A stretch of 39,112 nt of DNA, taken from the NCBI RefSeq assembly GCF_903469665.1, contig NZ_CAGKLC010000043.1, forward strand, positions 1 to 39,112. The letters are read 5' to 3'. Made by a program: the position numbers and the translations under genes. The DNA is from Flavobacterium sp. UGB4466. Lineage in GTDB: Bacteria; Bacteroidota; Bacteroidia; Flavobacteriales; Flavobacteriaceae. How positions within the stretch are numbered: position 1 is the stretch's first letter; each line of letters opens with the position of its first letter. Below, piece by piece: positions 25,467 through 33,913 of this stretch. Below the pieces are notes generated by a model that was given only the letters and a program-made list of their open reading frames with translations, was not told the origin of the DNA and made no database searches.

Positions 25467-26979
25467 GAATTTCAATTTTAGTTCTGCTATTTACTCTAAG
25501 GGTAAGTAATCCGGCAAATATCATAGATACACCTCCAATAATTAAGGCGTAGATAGGTTCGTTGTGAAAGAATTGTTTGATGACAAATCCTAAGATTGTG
25601 GCAGCCACAATTTGTGGTATTACTACGAAGAAGTTGAAAACTCCCATATAATACCCCATTTTTGCTGCGGGTAAGGCTCCGGATAGCATGGCATAAGGCA
25701 TTGACAGTATACTTGCCCACGCGATACCCACTCCCAACATTGGAAGAATGAGCATTTGTTTGTCGCCAATAAAATAAATCGAGATTAAACCAACACCTCC
25801 GGCACATAAGGCCAGTAAATGTGTTGCTCTAACGCCTACTTTTTTTGCAATAACCGGCAATAAAAAAGCAACTGCTGCCGCTACTCCGTTGTAAACTGTG
25901 AACAAAACTGAAACCCAGTCGGCGGCATCATTGTAAATTTTAGAAGTAGTGTCTGTAGTACCAAAAATATGTTGTGTAACGGCTTGTGTCGTATAAATCC
26001 ACATCGAGAATAAGGCAAACCAGGAGAAGAACTGCACCCAGGCCAGTTTTTTCATCGTGACAGGCATGTTCAAAAGATCGGTCATGATGATCGTAAAACC
26101 ATTGTGAACCTTTGAAGTTCTTAATTGTGAAGCAATCATGAATAAAATACCCATGAAAACCAAGCCAACAAACAGAATGTAAAGTTCTTTAGCCAAACTG
26201 TTCTCGAAAATTAAAAAGGAAACCAGAGCTCCAACTACCGCCAATACTAACCCTAAAAAGAATTGTCTTTTGATGTTACTTTCAGATTCTGTTTCCGGAT
26301 TGAGGATAAGACCTTCTTTGTCTTTTTTGCTTTGAAGTTCAAAAGCATGAAGTTCCTCAGGAGTGTATTCAGTTGTTTTAAAAACAGTCCATAAAACAGA
26401 AAGCAGGAAAACAATTCCGCCAATATAAAAGGACCATTTAACAGAATCCGGTATAATTCCTTCCGGAGCCGTATTGCTTACGTCGAAAACATTAGTAAAA
26501 AGATAGGGTAAAACCGAACCTACAACCGCACCGGTTCCGATAAAGAAACTTTGCATGGCAAAACCTAGAGTACGCTGCTTTTCAGGCAAATTATCTCCAA
26601 CAAAAGCGCGAAAAGGTTCCATTGAAACATTTATCGATGCGTCCATGATCCATAAAGTACCGGCAGCTATCCATAAAGTTGGAGAGTTGGGCATGATGAA
26701 TAAGGCAACAGAAGACAAGATGGCCCCAATTAGAAAATAGGGACGGCGTCTGCCTAAACGAGTCCAGGTTCTATCGCTAAAATAACCAATTACGGGTTGG
26801 ATAATTAATCCTGAAACCGGAGCCGCAATCCATAAAATTGGAATTTCGTCAATTTTGGCACCCAGAGTTTCAAAAATTCTTGAAGTATTTGCATTTTGCA
26901 GTGCAAAACCAAACTGTATTCCCAAGAAACCGAAACTCATGTTCCAAATTTCCCAGAAACTTAATTTACGCTTTTCCAT
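25459..26979 (-). CDS. MFS transporter of the SLC45/GPH type, probable maltose or maltodextrin carrier
   Basis: 506 residues and about twelve membrane helices. GYFSDRTWTRLGRRRPYFLIGA near 65-85 is the loop 2-3 motif of SLC45/GPH-type sugar symporters, and SMEPFRAFVGDNLPEKQRTLG near 120-140 is also typical of these carriers. A hydrophilic loop (about 205-240) splits the two halves. It should bring maltose or short malto-oligosaccharides across the inner membrane, feeding the cytoplasmic maltose phosphorylase. It is first in the operon with pgmB, GH65 and GH97. The leader contains a GATAAGC/GCTTATC inverted repeat and the 18-nt element shared with the susC leader. Confidence 0.88.
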   Translation of the reverse strand: MEKRKLSFWEIWNMSFGFLGIQFGFALQNANTSRIFETLGAKIDEIPILWIAAPVSGLIIQPVIGYFSDRTWTRLGRRRPYFLIGAILSSVALFIMPNSPTLWIAAGTLWIMDASINVSMEPFRAFVGDNLPEKQRTLGFAMQSFFIGTGAVVGSVLPYLFTNVFDVSNTAPEGIIPDSVKWSFYIGGIVFLLSVLWTVFKTTEYTPEELHAFELQSKKDKEGLILNPETESESNIKRQFFLGLVLAVVGALVSFLIFENSLAKELYILFVGLVFMGILFMIASQLRTSKVHNGFTIIMTDLLNMPVTMKKLAWVQFFSWFALFSMWIYTTQAVTQHIFGTTDTTSKIYNDAADWVSVLFTVYNGVAAAVAFLLPVIAKKVGVRATHLLALCAGGVGLISIYFIGDKQMLILPMLGVGIAWASILSMPYAMLSGALPAAKMGYYMGVFNFFVVIPQIVAATILGFVIKQFFHNEPIYALIIGGVSMIFAGLLTLRVNSRTKIEIHE

Positions 26980-27005
26980 TATCGTAATTAAAGAATTAAT
27001 TAGAC

Positions 27006-27024
27006 GATAAGCGCTTTGCTTATC
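27006..27024. promoter_or_regulatory. inverted repeat gataagc-gcttt-gcttatc upstream of MFS gene
   Basis: The 7-bp arms are perfect. The overlapping AAGCGCTT (27009-27016) is an eight-base palindrome with the central CG usual for LacI-family operators. It lies about 30 bp before the MFS start. It is a candidate operator or leader hairpin. Confidence 0.4.
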
Positions 27025-27041
27025 AAAACTTACTTATTATT

Positions 27042-27059
27042 TTCGAAGTAAAAGTAAAA
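27042..27059. promoter_or_regulatory. 18-nt element shared with susC leader (copy 1)
   Basis: ttcgaagtaaaagtaaaa matches 28367-28384 at 17 of 18 positions. It contains the palindrome TTCGAA with central CG. It lies in the MFS-gene leader. Confidence 0.45.
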
Positions 27060-27160
27060 GCTTTGAGCAGGCGTAAAAGTATTAATTATTTTTTTAAATA
27101 CACTAACAAAAAAGTCATAAATGTTGTTTGTGACTTTAGAAAATATTGATTTTTAGGTTT

Positions 27161-28192
27161 TTAGTCAGTAGATTCTCTTTTTATCAAATGGGTTTCAATA
27201 ACTTCTGTGGTGTAATTTTCGTTTTCTTCTTCATCGTCCTCATGTTCCGCTTCGAGTCTTTCGATCAGCATTTTAGCGGCTTTATTTCCCATTTTTTCAC
27301 CACTCTGGCTTACGGTTGTGATGCTTGGAGTAGAGTATTTAGAAATAATCCCGTCAGTAAAGGCGATTACAGCGATATCTTCGGGAACTTTGAGGCCCAT
27401 TTTGCTTGCGGTTTTGATAATGGTTACCGCAAAAAGCTCATTTACGGCAAAAACAGCATCAAACGCACGGTCATGTAAAAGCTGGCTGATAGTGATTTCA
27501 CAGGTATCAACATCTTCAATTTTGATGATTAAATCTTCATTAAAAGGCAATCCATTATCGAGAAGTGCTTTTTCGTAACCGTCGGTTCTGAGTTTACCCA
27601 CACTTACGTAATCAACGGTAGTGACCAGAGCGATTTTTTTGCGGCCGTTGTCAATCAGACTCTGAACGGCTTCATAAGCAGCTGCTTTGTCATCAATAAT
27701 GACTTTATCGCACAAAATGTCATTGGTGACACGATCGAACATGACCACCGGCATTCCCTGATTGATAACCTCGGTAATGTGGTGGAAATCACCTTTGTAT
27801 TGTGTTTCTTTAGAGAGCGACATGATAAAACCATCGATACTTCCGTTGGCTAACATTTCCATATTCAGCACTTCTTTATCGAACGAATCGTCAGACAAAC
27901 AGATTACAACACTGTAGCCATTTTCATTGGCTACCTGTTCAATTCCGTTGATCACGGTAGAGAAAAAATGATGTACAATTTCCGGAATGATAATACCAAT
28001 ACTTTTGGTTTTTCGATTTTTTAAACTAAGGGCAATATTGTTGGGCTTGTAGTTGTAAAACTTTGCAAATGCCTGCACTTTTGCGCGCGTTTCTTCTCCT
28101 ATTTCCTGACTGTCTCTTAGTGATTTTGAGACCGTTGAGATAGAGACGTCAAGTTCCTTTGCGATCTGCTTTAGGGTTATTTTACGTTTCAT
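27161..28192 (-). CDS. LacI-family transcriptional regulator of the starch locus
   Basis: 343 residues. Residues 5-24 (TLKQIAKELDVSISTVSKSL) form the LacI helix-turn-helix, followed by the hinge (YKPNNIALSLKNRKTKSIGIIIP). The rest is a periplasmic-binding-protein-like effector domain (PEIVHHFFSTVINGIEQVA; AVFAVNELFAV; ITTVSQSGEKMGNKAAKMLI). It most likely senses maltose or a related sugar and controls both arms of the locus; the effector is inferred from position only. Bacteroides starch loci use the unrelated SusR instead. It has a promoter-like TTG (28254-28252), 20 bp, TACCTTTA (28231-28224) on its own strand. Confidence 0.9.
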   Translation of the reverse strand: MKRKITLKQIAKELDVSISTVSKSLRDSQEIGEETRAKVQAFAKFYNYKPNNIALSLKNRKTKSIGIIIPEIVHHFFSTVINGIEQVANENGYSVVICLSDDSFDKEVLNMEMLANGSIDGFIMSLSKETQYKGDFHHITEVINQGMPVVMFDRVTNDILCDKVIIDDKAAAYEAVQSLIDNGRKKIALVTTVDYVSVGKLRTDGYEKALLDNGLPFNEDLIIKIEDVDTCEITISQLLHDRAFDAVFAVNELFAVTIIKTASKMGLKVPEDIAVIAFTDGIISKYSTPSITTVSQSGEKMGNKAAKMLIERLEAEHEDDEEENENYTTEVIETHLIKRESTD

Positions 28193-28223
28193 AGTTGTTA
28201 TTTGAAAAAAATCTAATTGTTAA

Positions 28224-28254
28224 TAAAGGTATCTTATATTTCTATAATCGACAA
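28224..28254 (-). promoter_or_regulatory. probable promoter of the lacI-type gene
   Basis: On the minus strand TTG at 28254-28252 is followed after 20 bp by TACCTTTA, one base off TAnnTTTG. The start codon lies 31 bases on. Confidence 0.35.
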
Positions 28255-28303
28255 TTTTTGACTTAAAAGATTACAAAAAAAAGAAAGTTTTCAACACTAC
28301 CAC

Positions 28304-28315
28304 GTTTTCGTAAAC
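28304..28315. promoter_or_regulatory. LacI-type operator candidate GTTTTCGTAAAC
   Basis: A twelve-base near-palindrome (10 of 12 positions symmetric) with central CG, as in LacI-family operators. It lies between the lacI-type gene and the predicted -33 box of susC, 19 bp upstream of that box. Confidence 0.45.
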
Positions 28316-28334
28316 CAATAAAAAAGGCAAGCGG

Positions 28335-28363
28335 TTGGTCATGTTAATTAATTCCTAATTTTG
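28335..28363 (+). promoter_or_regulatory. susC promoter (TTG-N18-TAATTTTG)
   Basis: TTG at 28335-28337, 18 bp, and TAATTTTG at 28356-28363 match the Bacteroidota consensus fully. Transcription should begin near 28369, giving a leader of about 60 nt before the ATG at 28430. Confidence 0.7.
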
Positions 28364-28366
28364 AAA

Positions 28367-28384
28367 TTCGAAGTAAAATTAAAA
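28367..28384. promoter_or_regulatory. 18-nt element shared with MFS-gene leader (copy 2)
   Basis: ttcgaagtaaaattaaaa overlaps the predicted transcription start of susC, a natural position for a repressor site. It differs from 27042-27059 at one base. Confidence 0.5.
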
Positions 28385-28429
28385 ACTTAACTAACAATCA
28401 AAAACTCAAACTAAATTTAAACAAAAAGT

Positions 28430-31393
28430 ATGAAAACAATTTACAAAAAGTTGTTATTTTTATTCCTCTTGTTACCGTTTACTGTGTTAGCTCAAAGCAC
28501 TTTAACCGGATCAGTTGTCGATTCGGCAACGGGACAGCCAATCCCGGGAGTAAATGTAAATGTACAGGGTGCTCCAGGTGGAGCATCAACAGATTTTGAC
28601 GGTAAATTTCAGTTATCTAATGTAAAAAATGGGGACAAAATTTTGGTTTCATTTATCGGATACAAAACGTCAACTGTAACTTATAATGGTCAAAAAACAC
28701 TAAACGTTTCTTTAGAGGAAGATACCAATCAGCTTAAAGAAGTTGTGGTACAAGTAGGTTACGGTACCGTTAAGAAAAAGGATGCCACAGGTTCTGTATC
28801 TCAAATCTCGGCCAAAGAATTTAACAAAGGAATTAACGTTACTCCGGAGAGTTTAATCGGTGGGCGTATCGCGGGTGTGAATGTTGTTGGAGGTGGTGCT
28901 CCGGGAGCTAAAGCGGATATCAGAATCCGTGGAGGATCTTCTTTAAGTGCCTCTAATGATCCGTTAATTATCTTAGACGGACTTCCTTTAAGTAATGCTG
29001 TACCAAGCGGTGCGACAAGTATTTTGTCTACCATAGATCCTAATGATATTGAGTCTTTTACGGTTCTTAAAGATGCGTCAGCGGCCGCTATCTACGGTTC
29101 ACGTGCTGCAAATGGTGTAATTGTTATTACTACCAAAAAAGGAACAAAAGGCGGAGTGAAGGTTAATTTTAGCTCTCAGGTTGGGGTTAATACTGTCGCA
29201 AATACAGTAGATGTTTTGAGTGCGGATCAATTTCGAGCTGTAGTAAATGCAAAGGGAACACCACAGCAAATAGCGACATTAGGAAAAGCAAATACAAACT
29301 GGCAGGATGAAATCTTTCATACGGCTTTAACGACGAATAATAATATCTCGGTAAGCGGCGCTTTGTTCGATAAATTACCTGTACGTTTATCTGTTGGAAA
29401 TGTAGATAATCCAGGAATCTTAAGAAACACTTCTTTTGAAAGAACTACGACATCGATATCGTTAAATCCGGTATTGTTTGACAAGCACTTAAAAATTGAT
29501 ATTAGCGGTAATATTGCATTCGCTAAAAATCATTTTCAGGATGAAGGTGGAGTAATTGGAAGTGCATTAGCTTTTGATCCTACACAATCTGTGTATCAGG
29601 AAGGTTCTCGTTATGGAGGTTATTTCGAATGGTTGGAGGCAAATGGTAACGTGCCTTTATTACCGGCCAGAAATCCTGTAGCCAGATTAAATCAGGAGGA
29701 TAAAAGAGCTACTTCTACCAGAAAATGGGGAAATATTAGTGTAGATTATAAGTTTCATTTCTTTGAAGACTTAAGAATTATTGCTGAAGCCGGTATTGAT
29801 AAATTTAGCAGCAACGGGTATAATCAACAAAGCACACAAAGTATTCTGGGATATCAGCCAAATGCTTTTAGCAGCGGGAACTGGATAAACTTAGGAAATT
29901 ACAACTCCTATACAGATGATCTTCAAAATAAAAATTTAAACACCTATTTAAACTATACTAAAACTTTAGGGAAGTTTAAAATTGATGCTACTGCGGGATA
30001 TAACTACCAGTTATTCCAAAAAGAAAAATATGAGTCAGGGGAAGTTAGACAGCCAACACCAAGAGAGGATGTTGCTACAGATCCGAATGTTAATCTGCAA
30101 TCCTATTTTGGACGTTTGACTTTAAATTATGACAGCCGTTATTTATTGACCTTAAATTATAGAAGAGACGGAACTTCTCGTTTCTCTAAAGAGAACAGAT
30201 GGGGTAATTTTGGAGGAGCAGCTTTTGCATGGAATGTTGCGGAAGAATCATTCTTAAAGGGAAATAGTACACTTTCAAGTCTAAAATTAAGAGTTGGGTA
30301 TGGTACTACCGGGCAGCAAGACATTACATCTGCTTATGACTTTTTACCAAGAGTAACTTTAGGAACGATTAATTCTCAATACATTTTCGGAAATACGGTT
30401 TATCCAACAGCAAGACCGGAAGGATATAATACAGGTATCAAATGGGAAGAATTGGCCGAAACAAACATTGGTGTTGATTTTGGATTCCTTAATGACAGAA
30501 TTACAGGTTCGGTAAACTATTTTGATAAAAAATCAAGCGATTTGTTAGCGGATGTTTTAGTTCCTGATGGAGCAAATTTAAGAAATCAGGGATTTAATAA
30601 TATTGGAAGTTTTGAAACAAAAGGGGTTGAGTTTAGTATTCAGTCGGATGTCGTAAAAAATGATAATTTAACCTGGAATGTTGCTTTTAATGCTACTTAT
30701 CTTCATCAGAAAATTACAGATTTAGGAAGTACAGTGCCTGGTTTCACCGGATATATTGTAGGAGATAATATCGCAGGAGGTTCTGGAAATAAAATTTTGA
30801 TAAATTCAGTAGGATATGCTCCAAATTCATTCTTTGTTTATGAGCAATTGTATGATGCTAACAAAAGACCAATTGAAGGAGCTTATGCAGATAGAAACGG
30901 AGATGGAAAAATTGATGACGGAGACCGTTACAAATACCATAAACCGTCAGCAGATTACACTTTCGGTCTTTTTTCAACTTTAAATTACAAAAAGTTTGAT
31001 TTTGCAATGAACTGGAGAGCCAGTTTAGGAAATTACATTTATGACAACGTAAGTTCAGATAAAGGATATTTATTAGCAGGATTGAGAAGACAGTCTGATT
31101 TGGGTAATATTAGTTCTGATTATAATAAGACCGGATTCACAACAAATAATAATTATTTATCAAATTATTTTGTAAAAGATGCCTCGTTTATAAAATTAGA
31201 CAATGTAACGTTAGGGTATACTTTGGATAAAGCCTTGTTGAAATCTGTTTCTATGAGGTTTTCAGCAGGAGTACAGAATGTTTTTGTACTTACGAAATAC
31301 GATGGTTTAGATCCTGAGAAATTCAACGGAATTGATAACAATGTGTATCCAAGAGCCCGTACTTTTATATTTGGTGTAAATGCTAATTTTTAA
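28430..31393 (+). CDS. susC: SusC-family TonB-dependent outer-membrane transporter
   Basis: 987 residues, normal for SusC. It has a signal peptide (1-21, ending VLAQ), a CarboxypepD_reg-like domain (23-100: LTGSVVDSATGQPIPGVNV), and a TonB box region (KEVVVQVGYGTVKKKDATGS). The plug contains IRIRGGSSLSASNDPLIILDG and AAAIYGSRAANGVIVITTKKG. A 22-strand barrel follows, ending in an aromatic terminal strand (TFIFGVNANF). It imports malto-oligosaccharides across the outer membrane with SusD as its lid. It is first in the plus-strand arm, 37 bp before susD, with a consensus promoter. Confidence 0.95.
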   Translation: MKTIYKKLLFLFLLLPFTVLAQSTLTGSVVDSATGQPIPGVNVNVQGAPGGASTDFDGKFQLSNVKNGDKILVSFIGYKTSTVTYNGQKTLNVSLEEDTNQLKEVVVQVGYGTVKKKDATGSVSQISAKEFNKGINVTPESLIGGRIAGVNVVGGGAPGAKADIRIRGGSSLSASNDPLIILDGLPLSNAVPSGATSILSTIDPNDIESFTVLKDASAAAIYGSRAANGVIVITTKKGTKGGVKVNFSSQVGVNTVANTVDVLSADQFRAVVNAKGTPQQIATLGKANTNWQDEIFHTALTTNNNISVSGALFDKLPVRLSVGNVDNPGILRNTSFERTTTSISLNPVLFDKHLKIDISGNIAFAKNHFQDEGGVIGSALAFDPTQSVYQEGSRYGGYFEWLEANGNVPLLPARNPVARLNQEDKRATSTRKWGNISVDYKFHFFEDLRIIAEAGIDKFSSNGYNQQSTQSILGYQPNAFSSGNWINLGNYNSYTDDLQNKNLNTYLNYTKTLGKFKIDATAGYNYQLFQKEKYESGEVRQPTPREDVATDPNVNLQSYFGRLTLNYDSRYLLTLNYRRDGTSRFSKENRWGNFGGAAFAWNVAEESFLKGNSTLSSLKLRVGYGTTGQQDITSAYDFLPRVTLGTINSQYIFGNTVYPTARPEGYNTGIKWEELAETNIGVDFGFLNDRITGSVNYFDKKSSDLLADVLVPDGANLRNQGFNNIGSFETKGVEFSIQSDVVKNDNLTWNVAFNATYLHQKITDLGSTVPGFTGYIVGDNIAGGSGNKILINSVGYAPNSFFVYEQLYDANKRPIEGAYADRNGDGKIDDGDRYKYHKPSADYTFGLFSTLNYKKFDFAMNWRASLGNYIYDNVSSDKGYLLAGLRRQSDLGNISSDYNKTGFTTNNNYLSNYFVKDASFIKLDNVTLGYTLDKALLKSVSMRFSAGVQNVFVLTKYDGLDPEKFNGIDNNVYPRARTFIFGVNANF

Positions 31394-31430
31394 AAGAAAA
31401 CGGATAAGTAAAATTTAAAAAACAAACAAA

Positions 31431-33059
31431 ATGAAAATATCATTTAAATATATATCTTATTTTTTCCTATTTATTTTAGGATTAAATATGACGCTTACTT
31501 CGTGTACGGACGATTTAAACGTGACACCCAAGGATGATGATGAATTTCTTTCTGAAGCTTTCTACAAAGATCCGGCTTCATACAAACAGGTATTGGCGAA
31601 ATTATATGCCGGATTGTATGTAGGAGGAAATGATGGTGATGGTGATGCAAACATACCGGGAAGAAATCCTGATATAGCAGGACTTGGTGGTGATTTTAGC
31701 AGTTATTTAAGGCTGCTTTTTGTAACACAGGAATTCCCTACTGATGAGGCAATTATCGCGTGGGCAGATGGTAATTTACCAAGCTTAAATGGACAGACCT
31801 GGTCGGCAGATAATGAGTTCTTGTACGGAACTTTCTCCAGAGCATTTTATCACATTAGTGTGGCCAATGAGTTTTTAAGACAAACTACAGATGATAAATT
31901 GACTGCCAGAGGAGTTGATGCTAATTTAAAAGCTCAAATAGCTGCATTTAGAGCAGAGACTCGTTTCTTAAGAGCTTTTTCATATTACAATCTAATGGAC
32001 TTGTTCGGAAATGTGCCAATCACGACAGAGAATGACCCTGTAGGATTCTTTTATCCGGTACAAAAATCAAGAGCTGAAGTTTTTGCTTTTATCGAATCAG
32101 AGTTAAAAGATATCGATGCCAGTTTGGTAGCTTCTAAACAAAACGAATATGGAAGAGTAGATAAAACGGCAGCTAAGTTTTTATTAGCGCAAATTTATCT
32201 GAATTCAAAAGTTTATACTGGAACAGATAGAAATAATGAAGCAGCAACTGTATGTAAAGATATTATTGATAACTCACAATATACTTTTGCTAACATACCG
32301 TACAAAAATTTATTTGCTGCAGATAACAATAGAAACGGAGCTCAAAACGAATTTATTTTCCCTGTTGTAAGTGACGGGAATGCGATTAGAGCTACTGGCG
32401 GCGGAATGAGTTTTATACTTCATGCTTCTATAGGTGGTAATATGGATGCGGCTGCTCAGGGAATGAATGGTGGCTGGGCAGGAATTAGGACTCGTAGAGA
32501 ATTTGTTGGTCTTTTTCCTGATGCAACTGCAACAGCTGATAAAAGAGGGACTTTTTATACTAAAGGACAAAATTTAGATATTGCCAGAGTTGACATTTTT
32601 ACCGAAGGATATGCGGTTACTAAATATACAAACGTAAATTCTGATGGAACTGCAGCACAAAGAAATGATATTCCGGATACGGACTTTCCAATGTATAGAT
32701 TATCGGACGTCTATTTAATGTATGCCGAAGCTACTGTAAGAGGAGCAAGTGCAGGTAACATCGGTACGGCTGTAGGATATGTGAATAAAATTAGAACCAG
32801 AGCAGGTGCCACAACAATTACGGCTCCTGATTTGACACTGGATTTTATCTTAAATGAAAGAGGAAGAGAATTGTTTTGGGAATGTCACAGGAGAACCGAT
32901 TTGATTCGTTTTGGAAAATTCACAGGAGGATCTAAAATTTGGCAGTGGAAAGGCGGAGTTATGAACGGAAGTGCTACAGATCCTTCCAGAGATTTAATGC
33001 CAATTCCTTTAAAAACGATTCAGGCAAATCCAACTTTAAAACAAAACCCAGGATACTAA
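31431..33059 (+). CDS. susD: SusD-family outer-membrane starch-binding lipoprotein
   Basis: 542 residues. The lipoprotein signal ends in LTSC with C25 as the lipid-bearing residue. SusD/RagB features follow: LNVTPKDDDEF after the cysteine, TPR-like helices (FRAETRFLRAFSYYNLMDLFGNVP near 180-205), YRLSDVYLMYAEA near 425, and the C-terminal FILNERGRELFWECHRRTDLIRFG block. It caps the SusC barrel and captures the glycan. It lies between susC and susE. Confidence 0.95.
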   Translation: MKISFKYISYFFLFILGLNMTLTSCTDDLNVTPKDDDEFLSEAFYKDPASYKQVLAKLYAGLYVGGNDGDGDANIPGRNPDIAGLGGDFSSYLRLLFVTQEFPTDEAIIAWADGNLPSLNGQTWSADNEFLYGTFSRAFYHISVANEFLRQTTDDKLTARGVDANLKAQIAAFRAETRFLRAFSYYNLMDLFGNVPITTENDPVGFFYPVQKSRAEVFAFIESELKDIDASLVASKQNEYGRVDKTAAKFLLAQIYLNSKVYTGTDRNNEAATVCKDIIDNSQYTFANIPYKNLFAADNNRNGAQNEFIFPVVSDGNAIRATGGGMSFILHASIGGNMDAAAQGMNGGWAGIRTRREFVGLFPDATATADKRGTFYTKGQNLDIARVDIFTEGYAVTKYTNVNSDGTAAQRNDIPDTDFPMYRLSDVYLMYAEATVRGASAGNIGTAVGYVNKIRTRAGATTITAPDLTLDFILNERGRELFWECHRRTDLIRFGKFTGGSKIWQWKGGVMNGSATDPSRDLMPIPLKTIQANPTLKQNPGY

Positions 33060-33083
33060 TTAACTATATAAAATTATAATCAA

Positions 33084-33836
33084 ATGAAAAATATATATAA
33101 AATTTTAATCGCATTCGTTGGTGTATTAGCGGTATCGTGTAACGCAGATGATGTACAGGACAGACCTGTAATTGAAGCGGCAACTGCACCGGTTTTATTA
33201 ACTCCAAAATCAGATTTTAGTATTGTGCTTCAGAATACAAATGCAGCAAATGCAGCAACAACATTTGTATGGGACGATGCTCAGTATAATGGAACTAAGA
33301 CTGTTGTTACTTATAGTTTGGAAATGGCTGCTGCAGGAACTAACTTTAAAACTTCTACAGTAGTGGCTACTACAACCGATAAATTTAAAAGTTTTACGGT
33401 TGCAGACCTTAATACAGCTTGTTTAAATGCTGGTTTTGCTCCATTTAAGGCAGCTCAGATTGATGTACGAGTTAAATCTTCTGTAGGAACAACAGGTTCA
33501 GTAAGTCAGGTTTCAAATTTCTATACAATTACAGCGACTCCTTATCCGGCTTGGCCAAATTGGGGGATTATTGGTTCTGCAACTCCTAACGGATGGAGTG
33601 ACCCTGATACCAATTTAGATTATGATTTAAGTACTAAAAAATATTCCTATGTTGGACCATTAACAGTAGGTGAAATCAAATTTAGACTTGATGATTCATG
33701 GGGTACTAATTATGGAGATGATGGTAATGATTTGACATTAGATGCCGGAGGTGCTAATATTCCAATTACAGTAGCCGGAAATTATACTATTGTTATCGAT
33801 TTTACTGCAAAAACTTATACTATCAAAAAGAACTAA
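33084..33836 (+). CDS. susE: SusE-like surface starch-binding lipoprotein, short form
   Basis: 250 residues. The lipoprotein signal has C19 (LAVSCNADD). Residues 35-150 match the SusE N-terminal domain (TAPVLLTPKSDFSIVLQNTN; TTFVWDDAQYNGTKT). Residues 155-250 form one starch-binding module (WGIIGSATPNGWSDPD; IKFRLDDSWGTNYGDDG), where Trp residues would stack on glucose rings. Bacteroides SusE has two such modules and is near 390 residues, so this is a one-module form. It follows susD by 24 bp and ends at a strong terminator. Confidence 0.88.
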   Translation: MKNIYKILIAFVGVLAVSCNADDVQDRPVIEAATAPVLLTPKSDFSIVLQNTNAANAATTFVWDDAQYNGTKTVVTYSLEMAAAGTNFKTSTVVATTTDKFKSFTVADLNTACLNAGFAPFKAAQIDVRVKSSVGTTGSVSQVSNFYTITATPYPAWPNWGIIGSATPNGWSDPDTNLDYDLSTKKYSYVGPLTVGEIKFRLDDSWGTNYGDDGNDLTLDAGGANIPITVAGNYTIVIDFTAKTYTIKKN

Positions 33837-33853
33837 GTTTTTTTATCATAACG

Positions 33854-33883
33854 GGGCTATCTACAATAAGATAGCCCTTTTTT
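33854..33883 (+). terminator. strong rho-independent terminator after susE
   Basis: GGGCTATCT and AGATAGCCC form a perfect 9-bp stem with a 6-nt loop followed by six T. It separates susCDE from the amylase gene. Confidence 0.88.
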
Positions 33884-33913
33884 AGTCAAGCTAGCTAACC
33901 AATCAACCACATT

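Noticed and set aside
25496..25807. 103-residue minus-strand ORF within the MFS gene
   Set aside because: It is an alternative frame of the MFS coding sequence, with Cys/Arg-rich non-native composition.
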